Source: Lojkania enalia (lineage: Eukaryota; Ascomycota; Dothideomycetes; Pleosporales). From it: 64,000 bases of DNA. The notes under the pieces are model-generated. The model saw nothing but the letters and a program-made list of their open reading frames with translations, did not search any database and was not told the origin of the DNA. The position numbers were made by a program, and so were the translations under genes. Shown here piece after piece: positions 50,501-62,270 of the stretch; within the stretch, counting starts at the first letter, position 1; every line of letters starts with the position of its first letter. The stretch spans positions 1-64,000 of the forward strand of contig ML986803.1 in the NCBI GenBank assembly GCA_010094045.1. The letters run 5' to 3'.

Positions 50501-50800
50501 TAAATATAGCTTTTATATAAATAGGCTTAGTATTTGTTAATAGTATAGTCAGTGAGACGCTCCTTTTAAGGGCTAAATACTTATTTAGTTACTCCTTAAG
50601 CTTCTAATAAAGGCTTATTCTTTTAAGTTACTATTGCTACTTTTCTTCCTCTAGGTATTCCAGCCTAGCTGCTATTTTAGTAAACTATTTCTATATAGTT
50701 ACTATATTAAATCCTTATTCTACTAGTCTATTTTAGTTTATAACTTTATATAGTAGTAGATCTATTTAGTAGTTAAGATAGAATCTAGTATAGTATAAGC
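44590..50800 (-). pseudogene. decayed gag-pol of element D
   Basis: Pol relic on the complement. The reverse transcriptase box at about 48,308-48,335 reads YLNNILIY, both catalytic Asp codons having become Asn, and the frame is full of stops. The insertion at 46,166-47,301 splits the distal pol region. Gag is not resolvable. Confidence 0.8.
46166..47301 (+). mobile_element. internally deleted Fot1/pogo-like element P6 (MITE-like)
   Basis: 1,136 bp, flanked by TA (46,164-46,165 and 47,302-47,303), with inverted termini starting GTTTATAAGCGAGC. Its first several hundred bases match the reverse complement of the right end of P3 (20,700-20,943), so it is the same family with roughly 700 bp of the middle missing. 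It cannot encode a transposase and would have needed one supplied in trans. Confidence 0.82.
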
Positions 50801-50810
50801 TTTAATAAAT

Positions 50811-51012
50811 TGAGAAGGTCTAAGAATACAATAGAATTAGATATAATAAGAATCTATTATTATTAAAGCTAGAAAAAGAGAAGAGAAGGTATATAGTAGT
50901 AAGATACGTATTATTTACTTACTTTAGTCTAGATAGGTGTAGGGTTGTATAAGAGCAACTACTATTATAGTATTATAGAAATAGGACCGAGTTATAGGCT
51001 AGGACTTTTATA
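50811..51012 (-). repeat. right (5') LTR of element D
   Basis: 202 bp; pairs with 44,361-44,562. It starts TGAGAAGG. Confidence 0.88.
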
Positions 51013-51693
51013 TTATATAAGATAGTTAAAATTAAAAGCTATATTACTACTCTTTTTATTTCTATAGTATATTATTAACTATAAATATTTAATATTATCT
51101 TTAATTAAAGTACTAACGTAATCTACTATTAAGTAGTTAAAACTACCGAGCGGTTAGTAACCTACCTAATTTTAATTTTAAAGTAGAATATTTCTACAGC
51201 TATTAAAATAATTAATTATATAGTAATATCTATATAATTCTTACTATTTAGTATTTTAATTGGAGCTATTTTATACGTTTTAATATAGTAGTCTAGCTTC
51301 TAATAGCGCTTATAGTATTTTAGTTAGTATAGTTAACTATAACTATTTAGGCCTTTTTATTCTATTTAACAGCCTTCTTATTATTACTTTACTAATTACA
51401 GCCTATCTAATATAGAGATAGTATTTATACCTTTAATTACCTTATATTTATACTCCTTATACTTTATAAGTATTATATTTACTGTCTAGAGATCTCTATT
51501 CTCTATCTCTAAAAATAACTACCTATATACTATAGATGTAATACTCTTTATAAGACTTATAAGACTCTTAAGTATTAATATTAGTAAGCTATCTTAATAT
51601 TATTCTACGTACTATTATATATATTATATTTAGTACTCTACTTCTAAGTAATTATATAGTATTTATAACTGCTATTTAGTAGGTTCTAAGAGT

Positions 51694-51907
51694 ATATTAT
51701 AAGAGGCTACAAGTAGAGATAATAAGGCTTATTAACGCTTAGTATTATATGCTATATACAGATCTCAGGTGTTGTATAAGAGGATAGCTAAAGAGTAAGC
51801 TAAACGCGAGGTAAGTAGAAAGATAAAGGAGAAGAAGAAGATACGTATACTAAAGTAAGCGCGCTATATATAAGTGTTAAGAGAAATACGAGAATACTAT
51901 AATAGTA
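51694..51907 (+). repeat. about 210-bp direct repeat, first copy
   Basis: It matches 52,821-53,032 in the same orientation with mostly C/T and G/A differences. On the plus strand both copies read as a Lys/Arg-rich segment with a shared KEKKK run and ARYI. The origin is unknown. Confidence 0.75.
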
Positions 51908-51994
51908 TCCCCCTCTTTAGAAAGTAGCCGCAATTAACGATTATAGCTGTAATATAGAAACCCGGTGTAACTAGTTGTTTATTTTATATAGGGT

Positions 51995-52560
51995 AGAACT
52001 ATTTCTAGCTAGCTAGCGTCTAGTATAATAAGTAATATACTAAATAAGCTTAATATAATCGTTATATTACTAATAGAATAGAGAACTAATATCTAGTATA
52101 ATAGAATAGGGAGTTATTTAACTCTTTAAGGAGCTAGTAGAATAGGAACTAGCGTCTAGTATAATAGAACGGGGAGTTGTTTAACTCTTTAAGGAGCTGG
52201 TAGAATAGAAACTAGTATCTAGTATAATAAGTAATATACTAAACAAGCTTAATATAGTTATTATATTACTAATAGAACGGGGAACTAGTATCTAGTATAA
52301 TAAGTAATATACTAAATAAGCTTAATATAGTTATTATATTACTAATAGAACGGGGAACTAGCATCTAGTATAATAGAACAGAGAGNNNNNNNNNNNNNNN
52401 NNNNNNNNNNNNNNNNNNNNNNNNNNNNNNNNNNNNNNNNNNNNNNNNNNNNNNNNNNNNNNNNNNNNNNNNNNNGGAACTAGCGTCTAGTATAATAAGT
52501 AATATACTAAATAAGCTTAATATAGTTATTATATTACTAATAGAACGGGGAACTAGTATA
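51995..52560. repeat. tandem array of two interleaved repeat units
   Basis: Two unit types alternate. One, of roughly 75 bp, contains AATATACTAAATAAGCTTAA; the other, of roughly 63 bp, contains TTAACTCTTTAAGGAGCT. Both begin GAACTAG(T/C)(A/G)TCTAGTATAATA. An assembly gap interrupts the array, so the true copy number is unknown. Confidence 0.85.
52386..52475. other. assembly gap (90 N)
   Basis: A run of 90 N inside the tandem array. The gap length may be a placeholder. Confidence 1.
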
Positions 52561-52820
52561 GAAAGAAACTAGCAGAATAAGGAGTGAAGACTATAGTAGA
52601 GAGAGGATGATAGCGCGTTGAGGGAAGATAATAGCTAGTTCTAGAGCTCCTACTGCTACTGCTGTATAAGCAGCAGGATAGTTATTAGGCTGGTAATCTA
52701 GCTAGACATTACTAGGAAAGAAGAAAAAAAATCCGGACGAAGAATAATAAAGATTTCTATCTAGAGATCTGCAGTAGCTGTCTAGCTGCTATTACTATAT
52801 AATTAGGCGAGCTATTCTAA

Positions 52821-53032
52821 TATTATAAGAGGCTATAAGTAGGAACGATAAGGCTTATTAACGCTTAGTATTATATACTATATATAGATCTCAGATGTCG
52901 TATAAAAGAATAGCTAAGGAGTAAGCTAAATATAAGATAAGTAGGAAAATAAAGGAGAAGAAGAAAGTATATATACTAAAGCGAGCGCGCTATATATAGG
53001 TATTAGAGGGAACGTAAGGATACTATAATAGA
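52821..53032 (+). repeat. about 210-bp direct repeat, second copy
   Basis: Same segment as 51,694-51,907. The two copies flank the tandem array, so a duplication or an insertion with long terminal repeats could have produced the arrangement. Confidence 0.75.
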
Positions 53033-54303
53033 GTAGTAGTATTAGAGTTTATAAAGCTTAGATATCGAGCTTTAAAATAATATAATTTAGACTAAATAAA
53101 ACTAATCTAAACTCTCTAAAACCTTTAACTATATTTTTATTAGTAATAGTATTATTAAAGGCTACTTTAAATATAGGTAGGAAGTTTTCTTTAGTTATAT
53201 AGTTAATACAGCACTAAATTAAGCTTTTAATCTTCTTACTATATATACGCTTTAATGGACCAAAATAGCCTATATTAAATAGCTATAGAAGATAAGAGTA
53301 GTATAAAGGTATATAAAGTATAATAATATTACATTCTTTATAATAATTATAAAATTTAATAGAATTATAGCTATTATAACCGTCTATAATAAGTAGTTAG
53401 TAAACGCTAGTAGTACTAGTTTTAGTATATTTGTTAAAGTGCTTAAGCTACTTAAACCTATATTTAATAGATATCTAGCTCTTCTTACTAATAGATAAAA
53501 CCTACTAAGGTTTATCCGCAATTAACTAGTACTAGGTATTATATTATTACGCGCTTTTAAAGATAATAAATAGTAGAACTAGCTAGCTACGCGTATTTAC
53601 TACTATAATTACTATTATCTACTCGGTATTACTAGGCTGGATAGATTTAGGTATTTATCGCCTCTTAGTACTAGTAATAACTATTCTTAAGCTAATTTTA
53701 CCTATTTAAAAGCTAGTCTCGTCGAAATTATATATATCTTTATTAAGGATACTGTATTTAGCCTTAGTATTATATATAAGGCGGAACTAGCCTTAAATAA
53801 TCTTAAGATCTTTATTTAGAGCTCTTTAGTAGTTATATTATCGATTAACGCGTAATTTAAGCTCTAGAACGTATAAGATAAAGCGATTAGACTAATTTTT
53901 ACTAATAGGTTACTAACCGCGATTAAGAAGTAGTTTATTAGATATATCTTATAGTATATTAAGATTAAGCTGAAACTTACGCGTATCTATATTAAGTATA
54001 TAGTCTATAATCGACCTCTCCTCCAGCTCTATAAGATTCTTCGAATTAGGGGTGTAATCAGCCCTATAAGGTCTCCTATTACAGCGCTCTTTTAGGGTGG
54101 TATAGCTAACTTTAAACGCTTATACTACAGCTAGATTTAACTCAAATTAACCTTATTTAAAAGCTTTATTTACCATAGTTATATCGGCTTTAGATAAGCG
54201 TATTCTATCGCGTGGTTATAGAGATATTACGAAAATTAATAGGGTGGTAGAGATTTTAGTAGGTTACTGACCGCTCGGTAGTTTTAACCGCTCGGTAGTA
54301 GAT

Positions 54304-55944
54304 TATATTAGATTAAATTTAATAGATCTATCCCTTATATAAAAGTAATAGTAGTAAACTAAATTTAAGAACTTTAGAAATAAGTATTAATTAATAATAA
54401 GATAAATAAGCTAAATATTAGTTCTAAGGAATTCTTTAAATAATTAAATTATTAACTAAACTCTTATAAATCTTATTATTATATAAAATCTACTATTTTA
54501 AATTGTTAAGTAGCTAAAATTCTATATATTCTACTAGATATTAAATCTAGAATTAATAAATTCTCTTATAATTACTTATTTAACTGTTAGTAGGTTAATT
54601 TATAATTTATTTTAGCTGTAAAAAGATATTATATAAAAGAAAGTTTAGTTAACTTTAATAGATATATATCTTTTAATTAATATCTAGACTTTTCTAAGTA
54701 AATATATTCTTTTAGTAATATATACTTATTTTATTAACTTATAAAAATAATAAATAAAAGCTTTTTTAACTTTATATATAATAGTAAACTATAGTAGAGA
54801 AGAGTAATAGAATACTATTCTTCTAGTCCTTTAAGACTATTATATTATATAAAAGCTAGAAGTAAATATTATTAATAACTTAACTATAAATAATATACTT
54901 TATTTTATAATATTTTAATATCTTCTAGATAATAAAAATATTTCTTAGAATTCCTTATATTAACGAATCTACTATTAAAGATATATAATTAATCTTATTA
55001 TTTAGGCTTTTCTCTTTAGTAAAGCTTAATTTAAAAAGATTAAATTATATAATAAAGGGAATATATTTAAAGATAAATTAGATAAGTAAATTTAAATAGA
55101 AAGAGAAGAAGCTTTTTATATAATAGATATTCTAAGAAAGTTTTATAATATTATTATTTACTATTATTCCTTAGTAAATTATATAAAAGAATTTATTTCT
55201 TTAATATAATAGTAAATTCTACTCAATAATTCTATATAGTAGAATTGCTAGTATTAAATATTAAATATAGTATTTAAGAAAGAGTTAACTAACAATTATA
55301 TTAAAGTAAATTTTAAATTATTTAAAAAGGACTATCTTTCTTTATAAAATTAGAGGGCTCTTTATATAATAAGCTCCTTTTTATAACTATTCTACTAACT
55401 AACTCTAGAGACTTAAAGCAACTGTATTATATTTAATTAACTTCTTTTTATAATAGACGTTTTTAGTAAATATATAGAGAAGTTTTTAAATTCTTATTAT
55501 ATAAATAAAGACTTACTTATATAAATTTAATAAGTATTTTAGAAGTTTAAGGAGTATTATTATAAAATAGATAACTTACCTTTCTATACTACTATACTTA
55601 TTCTTTATTTAAATTGTTATATAAAATATATAAAAATTTAGTAGAAATAAAATTACTTAAAGATTATACTTTCTAGAGTAAAAGAACTCTAGATATAATA
55701 TTAAAATTTATAAATTTAACTAAATTTAGTATTATATAAAATATCTAAAATTATACTTTTATAAAAATTTAATAAGTTTAACTAGATTATTAATAAGTTT
55801 AATTAATAAATTATTTAACTAATAAATTAAGATAAATATAAGAATTATTATATTAAGGTACTATATAAAGTTTAAGTATCTCCTTTATAATAGTAGTATA
55901 GAAGTATATAAAGAAAATACTAGTTATAACTTTTAATATTTATA
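54304..55944. other. very AT-rich unclassified block
   Basis: 1.6 kb of extreme AT content with no intact frame. A few short translated runs on the plus strand vaguely resemble gypsy pol (e.g. around 55,440-55,480), not enough for a call. It may be continuous with 59,645-62,270 across the intervening transposon. Confidence 0.45.
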
Positions 55945-58900
55945 ACGTATTCTACTATTAAAGTAGCCATTCTATTAAAGCGGCTACTTTTTCTTAGTAT
56001 AATAAATACTATACACGAAAAGTTAATTTACTTAATACTAATAAGAGATTCTATATATAATATACTTTTATCTAATTTAGAATTTTCCCTACTATTCTTT
56101 TAGTACGTACGAGCGTTATATCTAGTTTTACTATAGTTACTATAGTAGTATTAAGCTGGTTAAGCCCTTTCTTAAGTATTAGTACTACAAGTCTTTTTAA
56201 AGGGCTAAAAGCTTATAGATATTTTAGTAGCTATATATAAAGATCCCTCGCTATATAATACTATACTATTATATTAAATATACTTTCTTTTATATATTTT
56301 ATACTTAGTTACTTCTTCTAATTACCTTTTAAGCTTAGAGTTACGAGTTTAAAGAAGCGTATTCTAATATAGTATTAACTTAGCATCTTTTATAAACTGT
56401 AAGAATCCTTTTTATATCTCCTTTAATAATTAACGTAAAGCACCACCGAGCCGGCCATACTACCAAGCCGGCTACTTTTTCTTAGTATAGCAACTTTTCC
56501 GTACGCAACGCTATGTCTTAATAATACAAAGCTAATCTATCTAATTAAGAAGGTAGAATTGAACTTGCCCTTTAGGCCTATATTTTAGGCCAATTTTAAA
56601 GCGTATAACGCGCTGCAGCAGCTTTTAATATATAATACTAGTAGCTTTCTAACCGGCTTTATAGAATTACCTTTCAACCTTAAACTTAACTAAATTATAT
56701 AAAGCTTACAGCAACTAAAGAGTAGATAATCGTACAATATATCTTTAACCTTAATTTATAAGGATTTATACCGCGGCTTTATAAGGTAGTAGATATAATA
56801 GATAAACTATTATATACGCGGGGTAAAATACCTATAGATAAAAACTAGTCTAAACGATTTATATCGCGTATAAATAAGCTTAAAACAGTTTTTAATCGAG
56901 TAAAGGACTATTAGAGGATATTATAAGAAGATCTAGAGGTTATTAACGCGTAGTTTAAGCTCGTATAAGAGACGGTAGCTAAATATAGTATCTATAAAAA
57001 TAATATCTATAACTTTAATAAGATAGACTTTTAAATAGGTATAATTAGCTCTATAAAAGTTGTTATAGGTTTAGAACGCTATATAAGACCTATACTTATT
57101 TAGCTAGGTAATCGAGAGTAGGTTACAGTAATCTAGAGCATCTATACTACTAGATATACAACTCTACCATTTATTATCTATAAAAGACGCGTCTATATCT
57201 TAGTATAATATAAGAAAATAGATATATTATACGACTAGAAGCTTTCAGTTTCTAAGAATAGATGGATAAATAATAAGCTTAGTTTTAAGTAGTTAAAGTA
57301 CTTTAACGCGTATATAAAGACGCGTTAGGTAGAGTTATATAGACTACTTATTCTTAATAGCTATAAGAGCTATCTAAACTAGAATTTTAAGGATTATTAC
57401 CTTATATATAAGATCCTCACCCTTTATATACTAGTACATTTATTATATATCCTACAGCTACTTAATATAGTATACTTCTTACTATTAAAGCTAAAGTACT
57501 CCTAGCGCGTATAAGACTTAGCACGCCGACGCGTCTACTATATTAATAAGAAAGGCTTCCTACTAGCCTTTAGAGACGCGTTTTTTAATATATTTACATA
57601 TAAGAACTATAAAAAGGCCTTTAAAACATCTAAACTAGTTCCTATTAACGTGTAGGTTATTCTTAAGCGCCTTAAAGTCTAGTTGCATATACTACTAGAG
57701 GTACCTCTACTAGAAATACTATAGTAGTTAAAAATACTAAGTAATATACAAGAATTTAAGTTATAATTAATTCTCGTATAGAGGTCCTTCGTACGATTAC
57801 TAAAAGAAGCTAAAGAAGGCTTTTTACAGCTAATAAAAGGAGCTAAATTAATGCTACATTAAAACACTCTTATAAGCTACCGGATTATAGAGTTTAAAGA
57901 GTAATTAGAGGTTATAACGAAGTGTAAAACATATAAATAGAAGCGAATCCAGTATAGTAGTACGATAGAGTATAGTAAGAGAGCTTTATACGGAGCTGCT
58001 AAGGTATTTACAGCTCCTCAGCAATCTAAGAAGGCTTATAGTAGTAGTAGTAAGAAACCAGCTTAACCTAGTTAACGGTACTATAGGAACTATAGAAAGA
58101 CTAGATATAACGCTTATACGTACTAAAAAGATATAGAAGCTTCTTCTAAATCTAGTTTAAGTATCTTATATACAGGTTCTCTTATAGATAGCGAGTAAAT
58201 CAAGGTCTTATATATAGTATTGGTAGTGCTAAGAAAAAGTAGCCGGCTTGGTAGTATAGCCAGCTCGGTGGTGCTTTACGTTATATAAAAGACTTTTATA
58301 TAAGGATTAATTATAACCTAAATTTATATATATTACTTAGAGTTTTAAACTACTAGAAGTCTTCTTATAGAAGTAGTTCTAGTAGAGTATATAATTATAT
58401 ATTAAAGTAATCTAATATAACCTATACGTTTAGAGGAATAATTCTTATTATCTTAAAGGCCTTTTAATAGTTCTTATACGTAAATACGTTAAAAAATACG
58501 TCTTTAAAGGCTAGAAAGAAGCCTTCTTTATTAATATAGTAGACGCGTTAGTACGCTAAGTTTTATATATACTGTAAGTATTTTAGCTTTAATAGTAAGA
58601 AGTAAACTATATTAAGAAGCTAAAGTATATAAAATAAATAAGAAGGTATATAAAACGTTAGAATTATTTATATAAGGTAGTAATCTTTAAATTCTTAGTT
58701 AAGATAGCTTTTATAGCCGTCTAAAATAAGTAGCCTATATAATTCTACCTAACGTATTTTTATATACTTATTAAAGTACTTTAGCTACTTAAGACTAAGC
58801 GTATTATTTATCCAGCCGTTCTTAGAAACTGAAATTTTCTAATTATATAATATACCTACTTCTTTATACTATATAAAAATATAGACGTATTCTTTATAGA

Positions 58901-59644
58901 TAATAAATAGTAGGGTTATATATATAGTAGTATAGATACTTTAGATAATTATAATCTACTTATAATTATCTAGCTATATAAGAGTAGGCTTTATATAATA
59001 TTCTAAACCTATAATAACCTTTATAGTATTAATAATATCTATTTAAAAGTCTATCTTATTAAAGTTATAGATATTATTATTATATATACTATATTTTATA
59101 ATTATATTCTATACGAGCTTAAACTATATATTAATAACCTCTAGATTCTCTTATTTTATTCTTTAGTAATCCTTTACTCAATTAAAAGCTATTTTAAGCT
59201 TATTTATACACGCTATAAATTATTTAAACTAATTCTTTTCTATAAGTATTCTACTATATACGTCTAATAGTTTATCTACTATATCTACTACCTTATATAG
59301 CCGGGGCGTAAATCCTTGTAAATTAAGGTTAAGAATATATTATACGATTGTTTATTCTTCGGTTATTATAAGCTTCTAGCAATTTAGTTATATATAAGAG
59401 TAAAACGCGATTCTATAAAGTTAAGTAGAGAGTTGTTAATATTATACATTAAAAGCTATAGTAGCGCGTTATACGCTCTTAAATTGGTCTAATTTATACG
59501 CCTATAAGGTAAGCTTAATTCTACCTTCTTATTAAATTAATAGAAGGTTATATTATAGATTTATTATAGTTTATACGTAGTATTTATAATACTAAGAAAA
59601 AGTAGCCGCTTTAATAGTTTAGCTATTTTAATAGTAGAATATAT
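55945..59644 (-). mobile_element. Fot1/pogo-like element P5 (P1 family), split by P5b
   Basis: The outer element consists of 55,945-56,432 and 58,282-59,644. TA lies outside both ends (55,943-55,944 and 59,645-59,646). Its termini match those of P1, and its interior matches the reverse complement of P1, so the transposase relic is on the minus strand. Removing the insertion and one TA gives 1,849 bp, the same length as P1. Confidence 0.88.
56433..58281 (+). mobile_element. Fot1/pogo-like element P5b nested inside P5
   Basis: 1,849 bp with TA duplicated at 56,431-56,432 and 58,282-58,283. The termini begin ACGTAAAGCACCACCGAGC and are close to perfect inverted repeats of about 55 bp. The plus-strand transposase relic includes a DNA-binding region near 56,760-56,960 and the motif NFNKIDF near 57,010-57,035. 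Its CG-rich termini are less eroded than those of the host element, in line with later arrival. Confidence 0.9.
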
Positions 59645-62270
59645 TATATATTTAAATTATAAGAAATATATTTAGTCTAATTTTAAATCTAATACTAACT
59701 ACTATTAAAAACTCTATTAAGAAATCTACTACCTTTACTACTATTATCTTTTAGAGATACTAAATAAGTATAACTATAATACTTAATATATTTATTATAT
59801 ATTAGCTTAAAATTATTATTATTATAAATAGTATATTAAAGAGTATAGTTAGTATAAATATAGTTAGAATATATACTACTAAACTAGTTATTAAAAGAGA
59901 TATATCTAGTATATATAGTAAATTCTTTTATATAATTATAGGTAGTAATATAATAAATATATAGATAGATACTTAGAGTATTATAAAAATAGATAAGAAG
60001 GCTCTTAATATAGAATTAGTACTAAAATAAAAGAGTAGTAGTATTAATTTAGTTATATTATATTATAATAGAGGTATTAACTAAATTATATAGAGAAAGA
60101 CTTTAAATATAATTTAGAAAGTTAGTAAGTTTAATAATTTTAAAACCCTTTTTAATAGTTAGATTAAATATATTATAGAATTTAAGCTATTAATTTCTTA
60201 CTATAAAATAGAAAATCTTACTTAAATAAATAGTAATAAATAAATAGAAAATTAAAATCTCTTTATATATAGTAGAGTTTAAAAATTAGTTTAACTAGTA
60301 GCTAAACTACTAAATCTAGTAATAGTATATCTAATATCTTAGACTAGATTAATATAGAAGATCTAGTTGGTTTAATTAATAAGAGCTATATAAGTAATTT
60401 TATAACAATTACTATAAGGCTAAAAAGTAGTATTAGTAAAAGAAGGATTATTAAAGCTTATATTAATATTATATAAGAGTTAGTATAAAGAAGATAAATT
60501 AGTAGTATAAAAAAATAGAAGGAGTCTTAAATATTTAATAGATAGATAACTTATAATATAATTAGACTAGTAAATAAGGTATATAGTATCTTATTTAGGT
60601 TAAAGTTGGGTTTAGAGTTTTTAGCGCTAGAGTTAAGGTTAAGGTAAAGTTTTTAGTACTAGGGTATAGATTAGATAGAAGTTTTTAGTATTAAGGTTAA
60701 AGTTAGAGTAGAGTTCTTAGTACTAAGGTATAAAGTTAAGGTAGGAATACCCTATAAGGTTCTTCTATAATTATAGAAAATAATTATATATTATATATTA
60801 AATATTTATTATAGTAAATTATTATAGTAGAAAACTAGTTTTATTTAAAGTAGCCTTTTCTAAGCTTAAAACTATCTAGGGATTATAACTCTAATCTAAT
60901 AGAAAACTAAACTTCTTATAGTATTACTTTACTAAATATATATTCTTATTTTAGATAGTAACCCGCTTTACGTAAATTATATTTATATTCTAGTCTAGTA
61001 TAGTTAATATTATATAGTATAAGTTATATAAAAAAATATATACATTTAAAGAACCTAATAAGAAAAGCTTTAATAAACTTTTAAAAAGCCTTAATTATAC
61101 TCTATTACTAACGTATCTTACTACTATAAGTATCCTTCTAAACTATAGTAGTAATTTTATAGATAAGCTATAAAAAAGGGAGCCTTTAAAGGAGAAGTTT
61201 AGTATTCTTCTAATATTATTTAATCTATTAAAGTATAATAGCTATATTCTATTAATATAACTATAATAAAAACCTATAATAATTTACTCTTAGGGTAATA
61301 GTAATACTTTACTAGTACCGGCTTTATTAGTATAAGTATCTTATAAGCTAATTTAGCGGTAAGCTACTTTTAGAGAAACTTACTATCTATTAGAACGATT
61401 TTAGATTATACTATTCTTTAAGTATAAGATATTATATATTAATAGTAGTAGAGAAGAGTAGTTAATATTAATAATTAAAGTTAATAGTATAAAGTTAAGT
61501 TAAGGTTTATTAATAGATACCTAAAATATAAATATAAATACTAAGATATATATATATTAAAAACTAGTACTAAATTAGAATTATAAAGTAAAGCTAATAA
61601 GGTATTAAGGTATATATTATAAGAATACTATAATAAAAACTATAATAACTTACTATCTTATAGAACTAGTAGTATACTTTTTAGTAATAGTTTTTTATAT
61701 TAAACTAACTAATATTTTATATTTATTTAGATATATATATATTTTATTATTACTTCTATCTAATCTATACTAGTAGATAGTATATATACTTATCGCGTTA
61801 AGCCTAATACCCTATTATAACTCTTCTTCCTACTATACTCTTATTAATATAATTCTAAATCTTCGATTTATTATATACTTTTATTATAGTTTCTATAAAA
61901 TATCGACTATTAAAGTAGAGTCTATTAATAACAATTTTTTTAATAGTCTAGATAGCCTACTATTATTAAAGCTATTAGAGCTATTAGTTAGCTTTAACTA
62001 AGATAAGTAGGCGAAGTTAATATAAGTAAGTAATTATACTAGTCTTTTATTATAGTTTACTAATAAATATAAGGCTAGTAGTTAGAAGATTATAAAATTA
62101 AATATATTCTTTTACTACGCGGTTAAGCTGGTTCTTAAAAAAGCCGTCTAACTAACCTTATAGTACCCTTTAAAGGTATACTTAATAATACTAAACGCGC
62201 TATCTAATAGAAAGATAAGGCTATATTACTTACTACTAAGGAAAAGGCTATTAAGAATACTTATAACGTA
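59645..62270. other. unclassified AT-rich block
   Basis: 2.6 kb of RIP-type sequence with no intact frame, no LTR pair and no terminal repeats that I can find. A plus-strand run near 61,145-61,185 is weakly like the protease active-site region of a gypsy polyprotein. A 32-bp minisatellite lies at 60,617-60,744. Confidence 0.45.
60617..60744. repeat. 32-bp tandem repeat, four units
   Basis: Units at 60,617-60,648, 60,649-60,680, 60,681-60,712 and 60,713-60,744, each starting GTTYTTAG. The unit is not a multiple of three, so it was not maintained as coding repeats. Confidence 0.85.

Larger units (their letters stand above)
44361..51012 (-). mobile_element. Ty3/gypsy relic D, full length, RIP-degraded
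   Basis: LTR retrotransposon on the minus strand. The LTRs at 44,361-44,562 and 50,811-51,012 are both 202 bp. Target duplication is CTATA (44,356-44,360) and TTATA (51,013-51,017), one C-to-T change apart. A pyrimidine run (CCCCTCCTCCTCCTCCTC, about 44,568-44,585) next to the left LTR is the polypurine tract on the coding strand. A pogo-like insertion interrupts it at 46,166-47,301. It is the repeat that sits nearest the 3' side of the PKS island. Confidence 0.88.
51121..54303 (-). mobile_element. Fot1/pogo-like element P7 with an internal repeat-rich insertion
   Basis: 3,183 bp between TA dinucleotides (51,119-51,120 and 54,304-54,305). The inverted termini share ATCTACTA and AAAACTACCGAGCGGT. 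The transposase reads on the complement and keeps an intact NFDETSF motif at about 53,716-53,740, unlike the older copies. It is about 1.3 kb longer than the other pogo-like elements here; the excess lies at about 51,690-53,030 and consists of a duplicated segment around a tandem-repeat block and an assembly gap. Stops are still present, so it is probably inactive. Confidence 0.78.

Noticed and set aside
54304..55944. Calling this block a gypsy pol relic
   Set aside because: Only a few scattered residues look like integrase or reverse transcriptase, with no frame continuity and no LTRs, so the evidence is too weak.
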